Under the pieces are notes generated by a model. That model worked only from the letters and a program-made list of their open reading frames with translations, was not told the DNA's origin and ran no database searches. The position numbers and the translations under genes were made by a program. Of a stretch of DNA of 64,000 bases, positions 9,226 to 19,703 are shown piece by piece; position 1 is the stretch's first letter, and each line of letters opens with the position of its first letter. The stretch is taken from positions 1 to 64,000 of the forward strand of contig CAJXXZ010000004.1 of NCBI GenBank assembly GCA_913063285.1. The letters run 5' to 3'. Origin of the DNA: an uncultured bacterium (GTDB taxonomy: Bacteria > Pseudomonadota > Alphaproteobacteria > CAJXXZ01 > 1604HC).

Positions 9226-11556
9226 TTATTTTGCCATATTCATTGTTTCAATACTTTTTATACTACCTTGCAATGAAGGATCATGAGCATAAAATTGCAT
9301 AAATTTCCTTAAATTAAAAACATGTGCAGATTGAGTTTTAAGTATAAGTAATCCGTAATCTATTGCTTTTTTATAATCCATTTCAAACACTATATAATTA
9401 GCTTCTTCTGGTAACTTTATTAGTTTACCAAGAATATCTTTGTCTAATATACTCCAAAATAAATTACCATCTTTAGGATTCTTATTTAGAAAACCATTCT
9501 TCAGTAGAAATCTAATATTTTTACCACTAATATCTGCTTTGTCAAAAATTTCATATTCTTTTCTAATAGGCTTATCATATAGAAATACAGGATCATATTC
9601 ATCATCAACTAATCTCATCGTTTCAATACTTATCATACCACCTTTCAATGTCTCATCCTCGTAGATAAGTTCAAGACATCTATCTCTATCAAGATAGAGT
9701 TCACCTGGATATTTCCTTGAATTTTTCATCAAGTTGAGATCTTTTAGTTTATCAAAATTCATTGTAAACACTATATGAGTAGCTTCTTCTGCTAATTTTA
9801 TTTTATATCCAAGTTCCTGTTTACTAACCAGCAAATAAAATAAATTCTCTATTCCATAACGAAGCATACCTCTTTTAAGTAAGAACTGTATTTGATGCTC
9901 TGAAATCATGATTCTTTCAATAATTTTATCTACTGCTGTAATAGGCTTATTAGATAGATTAAGAGCATGTTCTTTATTTATTAATGGCTCAGAATGAGAG
10001 AATTCAGTTTCACCTAGTCTAACTACGTGAATAGTTGAGGTAGCTTTAAGTTCATCATTGTCATGGTAATTTTTAACAAAACTCTCTAAAATAAGTATAG
10101 CTTGATCTTTAAATGGACCTGAAGATGCAACTTTAACTACCTTAAGATGTTTGGCTAAATCATAATTCATTTTTAATACTATATGAGTAGTATTATATGG
10201 TAATTTCATTAGCCGTCCAAGTAGACTTTTATGCACAAAAAACCAGATATCTTTATGATCTTCAGGTGATCTAAAACGACGAATACCTTCATGAAAAAAT
10301 ATTCCTCTCTGTTTAGCAGTATCCTCACGTCCTATTTCTGTAAAAATATCTTCTATGCTTGTAAATGCAGTATCGCGAAGATTTAAAGCTTTAATTTTAG
10401 GACCAAATAATTCCATGACTTCAATACTTACCCTTTCTTTAAATTCACGATTTTTTTCATAAAGTTCACAGAATTTCTTTAAATTAATCTGAAGTTTCTT
10501 CGAATCAGAAACTTGAAGTATTTCAAGACCTTCTGCTTCATCATAATACATATTCAATACTATATGAGTGGCTTGATTTGGTAATAGCATTAGATCTTCA
10601 ACTGCATTTTTGATAATAACAAACCAAATTGAATTACCATTTTGTATATGAAGAATACTTTCATCAAATAATCTTTTTGCATATGATTCATGATTAAGTA
10701 GTTCGCTTTTATCCATCTCTAATACCTTACTTTTTTGAATAATATTCTCTACTGATGTAATAGGTCTATCGAGCAGATTTGGAACAAATAACTTGCTGTT
10801 AGCAATATCTTCTTCAGTGCTAGTAAAATGATCATTATTATTTGCAATAAGTATTAATGCTTGCCAAAATGCTTGAACTCTGAAAAAATGATCATCAAAA
10901 TATTCTTCTTTATTAAACTTTTCTCTTAAAGTAAAAAATTGTCTTAAATATACTTCATGTATTTCTGAATTCTTGAGAATATGTGGTTTAAAACTATTAT
11001 ATAGTTTCATGATTTCATTCTTTTGTGATTCATTTTGCATAGCAGTATTCACATTAGAATATCGACGTAAAATATCCTCATCTGTTTTATCACCTTCTGA
11101 CATAAATTTACTATATGCAAATGCTTGAACTATATTTTCATCGAAATCTTTATGTCCTTGTGCTTCAAAAATTCCTCTTACTTTTTGTAACAACTCTGAT
11201 GATAGAAGTTCTGCCATTTCTGAATATTGCTTTATATGATCAAATCTATTCATCATTTTTTGCCGTAACTCATCATTATGATCATACATAATCTCAGACA
11301 AACTATATTTTTTTTCGTCAAGATATATGATATTTTCACTGCCTTCTTTTTCCGTGAAGTCAGCATCAAATTTACTCACAACTTTAGAAACAGACTCAGA
11401 CACATCTTCTGGTTTATCAAGGCTTGTATGATCAGGTTGAAGTTTTGGCCCTGCATGTAGACAAAGTATCAAAGATAAAAATACTATCATAATATTCATA
11501 TAACAGATGATAATAAATAATACCAGTATTTTACATGTATATTTTTTTATCTTCAC
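9226..11556 (-). CDS. Array member 3: signal peptide, 2 module C, 4 module A
   Basis: 776 aa ORF; likely true start at MIVFLSLILCLHAGPK (about 11490); THIVLNMYYDEA, THIVLKMNYDLA, THIVFTMNFDKL, NYIVFEMDYKKA. Confidence 0.85.
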   Translation of the reverse strand: MKIKKYTCKILVLFIIICYMNIMIVFLSLILCLHAGPKLQPDHTSLDKPEDVSESVSKVVSKFDADFTEKEGSENIIYLDEKKYSLSEIMYDHNDELRQKMMNRFDHIKQYSEMAELLSSELLQKVRGIFEAQGHKDFDENIVQAFAYSKFMSEGDKTDEDILRRYSNVNTAMQNESQKNEIMKLYNSFKPHILKNSEIHEVYLRQFFTLREKFNKEEYFDDHFFRVQAFWQALILIANNNDHFTSTEEDIANSKLFVPNLLDRPITSVENIIQKSKVLEMDKSELLNHESYAKRLFDESILHIQNGNSIWFVIIKNAVEDLMLLPNQATHIVLNMYYDEAEGLEILQVSDSKKLQINLKKFCELYEKNREFKERVSIEVMELFGPKIKALNLRDTAFTSIEDIFTEIGREDTAKQRGIFFHEGIRRFRSPEDHKDIWFFVHKSLLGRLMKLPYNTTHIVLKMNYDLAKHLKVVKVASSGPFKDQAILILESFVKNYHDNDELKATSTIHVVRLGETEFSHSEPLINKEHALNLSNKPITAVDKIIERIMISEHQIQFLLKRGMLRYGIENLFYLLVSKQELGYKIKLAEEATHIVFTMNFDKLKDLNLMKNSRKYPGELYLDRDRCLELIYEDETLKGGMISIETMRLVDDEYDPVFLYDKPIRKEYEIFDKADISGKNIRFLLKNGFLNKNPKDGNLFWSILDKDILGKLIKLPEEANYIVFEMDYKKAIDYGLLILKTQSAHVFNLRKFMQFYAHDPSLQGSIKSIETMNMAK

Positions 11557-11785
11557 TACTACTAATCGATCAAAATGTATTCAAGATAATCATATGTGAA
11601 AATTTTAGTTATTTTTTGAAAGAAAATTTATTTATTTCAAATTAATATTATGCGATGTATTTATTAGATATTTAAGACAATTATTCATTTCTGTATCTAA
11701 TGAAACTGTTAATACGTATATGATTTTATAATTTTCTGCTTCTATTATGAAATTGTATTAATTCATACTGAGGGCAATTATTATG

Positions 11786-13732
11786 TTAATTGTTGAGATG
11801 GAAATTTTTTGCCGCGAATTTTGTTAATTGTCTGAACTGATGAGGATTCAGTTTATCTAGTGCTTGTTGAGCTTTTGATGTAAAATCTTTTGCCAATAAA
11901 TAATGATTTGCATCTAGTTCTGATAGAGATTCATTTGAAGATAGCATGCCTCTTAAATTTGATATTATATGCCCCCATACATTATGATCTAGCAACTTGG
12001 AATCTAAATGAATATCATATTGATCTTTTGTCATATCAAATAATAAAGCATATATAGGAATTATTTTTTGTAGGCAGGAAAGATATATAATATGATAATT
12101 TTGATAAAATTTCATATATTGTTTCAAAATTTCTTGAAACTCTTTATCATATACAAAATCATTATTTTGGTACTTTTCTAGATTGTTTAATTTCACATGC
12201 ACTAAGTATTGAGATAGATCATAAAACATTTCTTTACTCTTTATAAGGTTTGTATGATGTAATAACCCTTCATATTGTTCCGAAATCTCAAAGTTCTCTG
12301 AAGATAAATGTAGCTTACTCATTAAATCCTGCATAAATTGTTTGCTTGTAAGATCATTTTCTTGACTTAAACGTTCTTTTTTCACTTCTAGATTTACATT
12401 TAAAAGTTCTTGATATTCTCGTTTTGCATTCTCATCTCGATTAGCTATTTGCTGTTTTCGTAATTCACTCATTTCTTCTATATCAGAAGATTTTGCTTGA
12501 TCAAATATACTACCTACTACCTTTTCAAAGGTGTCATGCGCTTCACGGTAATATGGATGACCATTGATATATTGATTGATTTGGCAAAGAATATCCCTGA
12601 ATATAAAAATAAAATGACCTTTATATTGGTCCAATTTTTGTAAATCATCTATTTTAATTGCCTTTGTCAAAACTTTAATTTTCTTATCTTCACTTAGAGT
12701 ATTCCAGTTTTGAAAAACAGCAATAGCTTCTTGAGACATACTTATTCTTGATATTAATACCGCTTGTTGTTCGGCAGTGATTGCCTGATATGTACTTGGA
12801 GCAAAATCTCCTCCTGAAGTATCTTTCATTACAGCTTTAACATTTGGACGAAATTCTTCATCATGCTGCGAAAAGAGCGATTGAATTGAAGGTGAATTCA
12901 TGTCAGCATCTGGCACAACTTCAACTGAAGATGGTGATGGTACATCAAAAGTAGGTTTTTCACCCTCTGTTATCTGTAGTTGTGTTAGATTAACTTCTTC
13001 CTTTGATGGAGTAACATCAATAAATTGCTTTTCATGCTGTGATGTGGTGAAACGTTCTTCTACACCATCATCTTGCGGAATAAGTTTACCATGCTGTGTT
13101 TTGCTCCAAAGTGCTATAGCAGAAATAAGATCATTATCATTTGTATCAAATCCTTTAGTTTCAAACTCTTGCTGCACTTGATGAAGTTCAGAAGATAAGA
13201 GCTGTTCAATAGAAGGAATATATGAACTAACCGCAGAATATCTGTTCATTACTTGCTCTCTTAAAACTAAATTATCCATTATAGAATTTATATCATGACC
13301 TTCTTGATCTATTAACAATTTTTCTATTGCCTGTATTTGTGAACTATCTTTAAATTTAGTATCTTCATCATTATAAGCATCTACAAATTTTTTCAAATCA
13401 ATTTTAAAATGCTTATTTTCTAAATTCATATCATCAAGATTCGCTATTTGTAGTTGTTTTGCTTTATCATAATTCATTTTCAGTACAGCATAACCAGCTT
13501 CATCAGATAATTTTATATAAGGTGTAATTTGCGTCTTATCAAGCACTAGTGATATAAAATCACCATCTATATATCCAATTCCTAAATCTCTTACTTTTAA
13601 TCCTATTTTTTCTTCAATCATAGAAGCTTTGTCATGAAATACGCTCTCTAATGATATAGGACTTAAATTGGATCTATCTAGTGTATCCGGAGCTGCATGC
13701 AAAGATAATATTATGAATAAAAATATAAACAT
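11786..13732 (-). CDS. Array member 4: signal peptide, module A, module C, module B
   Basis: 648 aa; MFIFLFIILSLHAAPD; GYAVLKMNYDKA; HDINSIMDNLVLREQVMNRY; C-terminal WNTLSEDKKIKVLTKAIKI...IIPIYALLFDM. Confidence 0.8.
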   Translation of the reverse strand: MFIFLFIILSLHAAPDTLDRSNLSPISLESVFHDKASMIEEKIGLKVRDLGIGYIDGDFISLVLDKTQITPYIKLSDEAGYAVLKMNYDKAKQLQIANLDDMNLENKHFKIDLKKFVDAYNDEDTKFKDSSQIQAIEKLLIDQEGHDINSIMDNLVLREQVMNRYSAVSSYIPSIEQLLSSELHQVQQEFETKGFDTNDNDLISAIALWSKTQHGKLIPQDDGVEERFTTSQHEKQFIDVTPSKEEVNLTQLQITEGEKPTFDVPSPSSVEVVPDADMNSPSIQSLFSQHDEEFRPNVKAVMKDTSGGDFAPSTYQAITAEQQAVLISRISMSQEAIAVFQNWNTLSEDKKIKVLTKAIKIDDLQKLDQYKGHFIFIFRDILCQINQYINGHPYYREAHDTFEKVVGSIFDQAKSSDIEEMSELRKQQIANRDENAKREYQELLNVNLEVKKERLSQENDLTSKQFMQDLMSKLHLSSENFEISEQYEGLLHHTNLIKSKEMFYDLSQYLVHVKLNNLEKYQNNDFVYDKEFQEILKQYMKFYQNYHIIYLSCLQKIIPIYALLFDMTKDQYDIHLDSKLLDHNVWGHIISNLRGMLSSNESLSELDANHYLLAKDFTSKAQQALDKLNPHQFRQLTKFAAKNFHLNN

Positions 13733-14075
13733 ACATTATAAATATGACATAAAAAAATTAATAATTTAATAGTTGAATCAAACATTGCACAAAACTATTA
13801 AAAATTTATTTAAAGCAATCATGTTTTGAGTATAAACATTTCTTTAAAAAAGTAATTATTTCTTTTTTTACAAGATAAGTTATTTGTGTATATGTGATGA
13901 GATGATAAAAATCTTTAAATTATGCGTAATAATCTAAGTTCATATTATGATCTTATAATCTTCATGAAATGCATCTATATAAGACCTCCCTTCTAAATAT
14001 TAAGCTATAGTGAAGGAATACCAATATTTTTTGACTCAGTATTTTATTTATTATAAGTTAATTTTCTGAAAAATC

Positions 14076-15755
14076 TCAAAACTCATCATCGCTATTTACA
14101 TCTTCCTCCTCAATTCCGCTTATATCTGATTCAGCTACATCGCTTGCAGGAAATTGAACATCACCTCTTCTTTGTAAAGCAACAGTATCTTGCTCATCTG
14201 TTTTTAGCTTCAAATATATAAAAATATGAAGTAGATCTTCATTAATATCTGCATATCCTATTAATTTAAAGTATTCTTTCACCATGGGTAGTTGCTGACG
14301 ACATATTCTTTTTTTCTGTGCTGAATCACCTAATTGACACATATACTCATATATCATTTGTATTCGATGTAGCAAATCTTCATTTTGCATAATTTCAGAA
14401 ATACTATGCTCTACTTCATAAACTTTTATGATAGTTTCTTCTGTGATGAATGGAGGCACTTCATCTGCGAACTTACCTCTATTCCTAGATCTCGATTCGG
14501 ATGATTCAGCTACATCGCTTGCAGGAAATTGAACATCACCTCTTCTTTGTACAGCAACACTATCTTGCTCATCTTCTTTTAGCTTCAAATATATAAGAAT
14601 CTTAAGTAGACTTTTATTAATATATGCATGTCCCATGACTTCAAAATATTTTTGTACTATGGGTAGTTGACGATACATTCTTTCTTCCAGTGCTGAATCA
14701 TCTAATGCACACATATTATCATATATCTCTCCCACTCGATATTGAATGTCAGCATTTTGCATAATTTCAAAAATATTATGCTCTACTCCGTCAACTTTTA
14801 TAGTAGTTTCTTCTGTGATTAATGGAGGCACTTCATCTGCGAACTCACCTCTACCTCTAGATCTAAATTCGGATAATTCAGCTACATCGCTTGCAGGAAA
14901 TTGAAAATCACCTTTTACTTTTAAAGCAACACTATTTTTCTGCTCTTTCATGATTTTAAAAAATGTGATTGCATGAAGTAGAAATTCATTATCACTTTCA
15001 TATCTTTTTTCTATAAGATAGCTCATCACTTCAGGCACTTGCTCGAACACCTCTTCTTTAAATTCTTCATCTATCAAACCATTTGATAGCAATGAATTGT
15101 ATTCTTGAATGATATCATCTTTTAACCCTGAAGTATTTCTCATTATTTCATCTATACTATAATCTTTTTGATTAAAACGTATCTTTATATTAGGAAGATA
15201 TTTATCTGACTCATCATCAGATAAGTCTATTGGTATAGTCATCCCATCATTAGGCCGTTTATGCTTTGAATCACGTAATTTCATCACATTAATTTTTGTG
15301 TTGCTTTGAAATTTAGGATCTGCATAAGCTTTCATAAATTCCTCTAAATTAAAATTAAACCTAAAACCGGAATCCTGAACTACTTCAAGACTTATTGCTT
15401 GGTTAAGATCCATTTCAAATAATACATGAGTTGATTTATCGCTTAATTTTATTCCCTTTGCTTTTTCTTTAATTTCATTTTTATTAACAACAAAGTAAAT
15501 TAAATTACCAACTCTCTTATTCCAAGTATTTGATGCAAGCAATTCTTGTATATTTGTATCACTGTCTGCTATTCCTGTTACCACATGAAATTCCTTTAGA
15601 TTTATAAATGGCTTATCAGATAGATCTATGTGAGATGCACTCTCTGGTAAAAAAGGAGTCGTTTCAGACAGAAAATTTTCCTGAGAATTACAAGGCTCTG
15701 AAGTTTTAGGACCTGCATTTAAAGCAATTATTAAGGATAAAAATATTATTATAAT
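14076..15755 (-). CDS. Array member 5: signal peptide (ATT start?), module A, 3 module C
   Basis: The track ORF ends at 15584 (GTG), but the frame stays open to 15755 with ATT-ATA-ATA-ATA-TTT-TTA-TCC encoding IIIIFLSLIIALNAGPKTSEPC, where paralogues have ATG-ATA-ATA; length 1680 nt is in frame. Confidence 0.75.
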   Translation of the reverse strand: MIIIFLSLIIALNAGPKTSEPCNSQENFLSETTPFLPESASHIDLSDKPFINLKEFHVVTGIADSDTNIQELLASNTWNKRVGNLIYFVVNKNEIKEKAKGIKLSDKSTHVLFEMDLNQAISLEVVQDSGFRFNFNLEEFMKAYADPKFQSNTKINVMKLRDSKHKRPNDGMTIPIDLSDDESDKYLPNIKIRFNQKDYSIDEIMRNTSGLKDDIIQEYNSLLSNGLIDEEFKEEVFEQVPEVMSYLIEKRYESDNEFLLHAITFFKIMKEQKNSVALKVKGDFQFPASDVAELSEFRSRGRGEFADEVPPLITEETTIKVDGVEHNIFEIMQNADIQYRVGEIYDNMCALDDSALEERMYRQLPIVQKYFEVMGHAYINKSLLKILIYLKLKEDEQDSVAVQRRGDVQFPASDVAESSESRSRNRGKFADEVPPFITEETIIKVYEVEHSISEIMQNEDLLHRIQMIYEYMCQLGDSAQKKRICRQQLPMVKEYFKLIGYADINEDLLHIFIYLKLKTDEQDTVALQRRGDVQFPASDVAESDISGIEEEDVNSDDEF

Positions 15756-15807
15756 CTAATTATTACATATTAAAATACATAACACAAGTTTTTTAAATAC
15801 ACATTTT

Positions 15808-15829
15808 TTATCATGTAAATTACTGATAA
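15808..15829 (-). promoter_or_regulatory. Upstream dyad TTATCA-N10-TGATAA
   Basis: + strand ttatcatgtaaattactgataa, about 53 bp from the inferred start at 15755. Confidence 0.5.
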
Positions 15830-15960
15830 TTTGAAAATTTGTTTAAATATATGATATTTTGAATGTAAAACACTTCTTTAAAAAAAGTAGTTTCTCCATT
15901 GAAAATAATGAGTTGTTTTACCCAAATATATTAAAATTATTAAAAGCCTTTAAATCATGA

Positions 15961-18900
15961 TTAGTCTAATGTATCTAAATTTATATCAGAATCTTTCTTA
16001 CACTCTATAGAATCTTTATCAAACTCTGCATCACGATCTTCTAATGAACCTGCTTCAGCTATTACTGAAGATGGATTTTCATGTTTTTTTGTATGCATAC
16101 TTTTTACAACCTGAGTATATGGCTCAAAACTTCCAAATTCATCAGTTTCAGCTTCATCTACTTTTGCACTCACGTCACTTTCTTCAGCTACTGTTAATTT
16201 AGATGATTTAGCTGAATCTTCTTCTTGAAATCTATCAGATTCTTCCTTTATTGCATTTTGTTCGATTTCATCTCTTGATATTATTTCTTTTATTTTTTGT
16301 GTATCTTTAGTAGTAAGATTTGTTGTCATCTCTTGTAATGTTAATTTAAAGTCTTTAACACTATCAAAATTCAGTTTGGATTGAACCAAAGTATTACGTA
16401 TTATATTTCTCCACAGATTACGATTCTTAATCTTAGCATCTAATGGTTCAAGTTCAAATTTCATCTCAAATAATACAGCATATATAGGCATTATATCTGG
16501 TGAATTATCCGCTATATAACCATAACGCTGCATACCATTATTTATAATTTCTTTAAATTTTTCATCATGTATAAAAGTATCATCATCATACTTAGATTTA
16601 TCTGTATCATGTATTTCCTTAATATATTCATTTAGCTCAAAAAACATACATAAGTCCTTTATACAAAATCCAGCCATATGATTTATCAAGTCATCGTACA
16701 AAGATTCATCAATAGATCTTCCTCTGGTTATACGGCAATTACTCATAAAATCTTGCATAACTTTATGATAAAAGGCTATATTTTTTTGCATTAAAAACGC
16801 TTCATACTCTTGCTCAAAATCTTTTATTTCAGATACTTGCTGATATTCTTGTGTAGAATGAGCAGTTGAATTATCAAGTATTGAGTTAACAACTTTTTCA
16901 ATAATTTCATATGCCTTTTCAAAGTGTGGATATTGTTTGGTTTCTTCACAATACCTATTAAGAATACCTCTTAATATAAATATATATATATATCGACTAC
17001 TATGTGTAGATTGTTTAATTGAAGGTATTTTAATTCCTTTACTTAGTATTGTTTTCTTTTTATCATCTCTAGTATTCATCCAATTTTCAAATAGGAACAA
17101 AACATCTTGAGTCATTCTTAATTTTGATGCAGGAAGAGAATATTCATTCATCAAAAAATCTACATCTATAGCTGGATCTGATTTTTCTTGTTTGGCAATA
17201 GCAACTAAATCGCTAGTAAATTTACGTGTATCTAAAATTACTTCATTTTCATCATCTGTAAAAAATGTAATCATGTCAACAGTGACTAGATCGTGAAACG
17301 TCTTATTATTAGAGAAAAGTTCAATAAAGCTCTCTAAGTCAAGAGTATGTATTGAACCTTCATGCTTAACTGCACCTAGTCTTAGTGCTGACTCATATGG
17401 CATTTTAAATACTGTATGAGTGGCTTCTTCTGGCAATGATATTAGCTCTTCAATTTTATATCTAGGAACAAAACACCAAATTGAATTACCATACTTTCTA
17501 CTAGGTATAGGATTAGTATAAAATGCAGCTTTAAGAAGCTCCGCTGAAATATTCGCATTTTTAAAAATTATATCTTCTGGTGTAATAGGCACATTAGCTA
17601 AATTTAAAATATTTGGCCTTGTGATTAATGGTTCGGAATTAGAAAATTTATCCATATCAAACTCATCTAATTTAGATGATTGCATTTTATCTTTTCTAGT
17701 TGCACTAAATTTATAATAAGGTAATCGCATCATTTTCATATCTACTTCTTTTTGAAATTCAAAATTTATAGTGTAATTATGAAAAAATTTTCCTAAATTA
17801 ATCTCATGTATTCTTGTTTGTTGATCTGAGTCTGAATATGATACCCTAATTAAATTCTGAGCTATTGCTTCATTATAATTCATTTTAAACACTATATGAG
17901 TGGTATAATCTGGTAATATCATTAGATTTCCAATTTCATTTTCACTAACAATAAACCAAATATATTTCCTATAATGCACATCACAAATAGAGTAATCATT
18001 TAACTTCTGTACAGATTTATCTCCACATAATATTGTACGATATTCTTCTGATATAGGAAAATTTTCCATAATTATCTCTGCTGAATCAATGTGCATATGA
18101 GATATATCTCGTATCATTAAATTTTTATCTTCTATGTAAGAAAATAGTTTATCATTTGCTTCTAATTCTATTCCTGTTAAACTATATTCTTTTGCTGGTA
18201 ACTTCATATGCAAAGATGCTCTTAAATAATCTTGATCTTTTTGCAAACTTCTCTTATCTAAAGAAAACTTTTTTTCTTCTGAAGCTTTAGATACATCAAC
18301 TGAAATATCTACCCCTTCTTCTTTACTTTCTGCACTAACAGTCAAACTCTCTTCATCATCACTAAAATCATTTTTGTCATGTTTAACACTCCAATATGTT
18401 ATATCTTTACTCAAAGTATCATCAGATTCAAAACACCCCTCTCTTATATCTTCTAAATTTATATCTAATGCATAAGGCTCTTTAACTCTTTCATATAGAA
18501 CTCTATCAAGTGTAAAGGCATCTTGATTTATATCTTTAATTTTTGGTACAAAACAAGAGGATTGCGCACCACCTTCTAATTTGAAAGAATGATGATCTTT
18601 GAGAGAATTACTTTTAAAATTTTTTGTAATTTTCCAGTATGTTACAGCTTCAAGTAAATGTTTATAATAACTTTTATCAATATCGCAATATCCAGCTTTA
18701 CGAAAATCTTCTTTCACTTCATCTAATTTACTTCTTAAAGTTTGCTGTGTTTGAAAATAATCTTCTGTGAGTATTTCAGTTTTCTTGAAAATATCATATT
18801 CATCAATAATTTTCTGTCTTAAAAGATTATTACGCATCACTTCAGATATATCATAGTCTTGATGATCAATTAATTTAGTTATAGTTTCAATATCTGCTTC

Positions 18901-18996
18901 TATAAATTTATAATTTTGTAAAAATGCTATCAGATTAAATTGAGTATATTCACCTTCTTTTATTACTTCTAGACATTTTGCTGAATTATAATTCAT
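15961..18996 (-). CDS. Array member 6: modules C, A, A, B; N-terminal signal peptide and first module A interrupted upstream
   Basis: 1011 aa; THIVFKMNYNEA, THTVFKMPYESA, YDISEVMRNNLLRQKIIDEY, WMNTRDDKKKTILSKGIKI...IMPIYAVLFEM; ends KDSDINLDTLD. Upstream frame to the ATG at about 19272 encodes MIIFLSLILCLHAGPN but contains two TAA codons. Confidence 0.8.
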   Translation of the reverse strand: MNYNSAKCLEVIKEGEYTQFNLIAFLQNYKFIEADIETITKLIDHQDYDISEVMRNNLLRQKIIDEYDIFKKTEILTEDYFQTQQTLRSKLDEVKEDFRKAGYCDIDKSYYKHLLEAVTYWKITKNFKSNSLKDHHSFKLEGGAQSSCFVPKIKDINQDAFTLDRVLYERVKEPYALDINLEDIREGCFESDDTLSKDITYWSVKHDKNDFSDDEESLTVSAESKEEGVDISVDVSKASEEKKFSLDKRSLQKDQDYLRASLHMKLPAKEYSLTGIELEANDKLFSYIEDKNLMIRDISHMHIDSAEIIMENFPISEEYRTILCGDKSVQKLNDYSICDVHYRKYIWFIVSENEIGNLMILPDYTTHIVFKMNYNEAIAQNLIRVSYSDSDQQTRIHEINLGKFFHNYTINFEFQKEVDMKMMRLPYYKFSATRKDKMQSSKLDEFDMDKFSNSEPLITRPNILNLANVPITPEDIIFKNANISAELLKAAFYTNPIPSRKYGNSIWCFVPRYKIEELISLPEEATHTVFKMPYESALRLGAVKHEGSIHTLDLESFIELFSNNKTFHDLVTVDMITFFTDDENEVILDTRKFTSDLVAIAKQEKSDPAIDVDFLMNEYSLPASKLRMTQDVLFLFENWMNTRDDKKKTILSKGIKIPSIKQSTHSSRYIYIFILRGILNRYCEETKQYPHFEKAYEIIEKVVNSILDNSTAHSTQEYQQVSEIKDFEQEYEAFLMQKNIAFYHKVMQDFMSNCRITRGRSIDESLYDDLINHMAGFCIKDLCMFFELNEYIKEIHDTDKSKYDDDTFIHDEKFKEIINNGMQRYGYIADNSPDIMPIYAVLFEMKFELEPLDAKIKNRNLWRNIIRNTLVQSKLNFDSVKDFKLTLQEMTTNLTTKDTQKIKEIISRDEIEQNAIKEESDRFQEEDSAKSSKLTVAEESDVSAKVDEAETDEFGSFEPYTQVVKSMHTKKHENPSSVIAEAGSLEDRDAEFDKDSIECKKDSDINLDTLD

Positions 18997-19272
18997 TTTT
19001 AATATAGTATGAGAGGATCTGTTAGGTAATCGAATTAGATGCCTAACTTCATCTTCTTTAAAAGTAAACCAAACTAAATCACCTTATTTATATCCAATAT
19101 TTTTTCTCATAAGTGATTGTACTTCTTTTTTTAAAAATTCATCATCTTAATTTTCAAAGATTTCTTTTGGTAACATTGAACTTATTTGAGACATATCTAA
19201 AAATTTATGTGTTGAATCTAATGAATTAGGTCCTGCATGTAAGCAGAGTATCAAAGACAGAAATATTATCAT
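18997..19272 (-). pseudogene. Interrupted 5' part of array member 6
   Basis: In-frame TAA at 19147-19149 and 19084-19086 between the signal peptide and 15961-18996. Confidence 0.8.
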
Positions 19273-19327
19273 AATTTAATTGTTACAAAATAATATTCAT
19301 AACACAAGTTTTTTCAATATATATTTT

Positions 19328-19349
19328 TTATCATGTAAATTACTGATAG
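19328..19349 (-). promoter_or_regulatory. Upstream dyad variant
   Basis: + strand ttatcatgtaaattactgatag, about 56 bp upstream of the ATG at about 19272. Confidence 0.45.
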
Positions 19350-19703
19350 GTTGAAAATTTATTTAAACAAATGATATTTTGAGTATAAAATATATAAAAT
19401 ATGATATATATAATTTACAAAAGCTATTCTGTGAAATTAGTAAATTTCATATGAAGTGTTAGCGATACTTTCACACTTTTAAGCTTAAATTAAATGAATT
19501 ATTGTAGTAGTTACTTAGTAAGTCATTTTAACTAAATTGAATACTTGGCTTTTTCAATATTTTTTTCCATACAATTCTATGCCTTTTTCTAGGAAGTTAC
19601 TCTGAACTTGAGATAACCTCTTTATAGGATCGTTATCTTTTAACTTACTCTTCAAATGAAGTTTAATCATAATATATGACTTACATAAATGACGTGATTT
19701 ATC

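Noticed and set aside
11278-11460. Identical + strand 60-aa ORFs at 11278-11460 and 31035-31217
   Set aside because: Antisense to the duplicated 5' block of members 3 and 11; identity is explained by that block
18997-19272. Reassignment of a stop codon to explain the two in-frame TAAs
   Set aside because: TAA is used as an ordinary terminator elsewhere in the window (for example thrS and uvrD) and the housekeeping ORFs read normally
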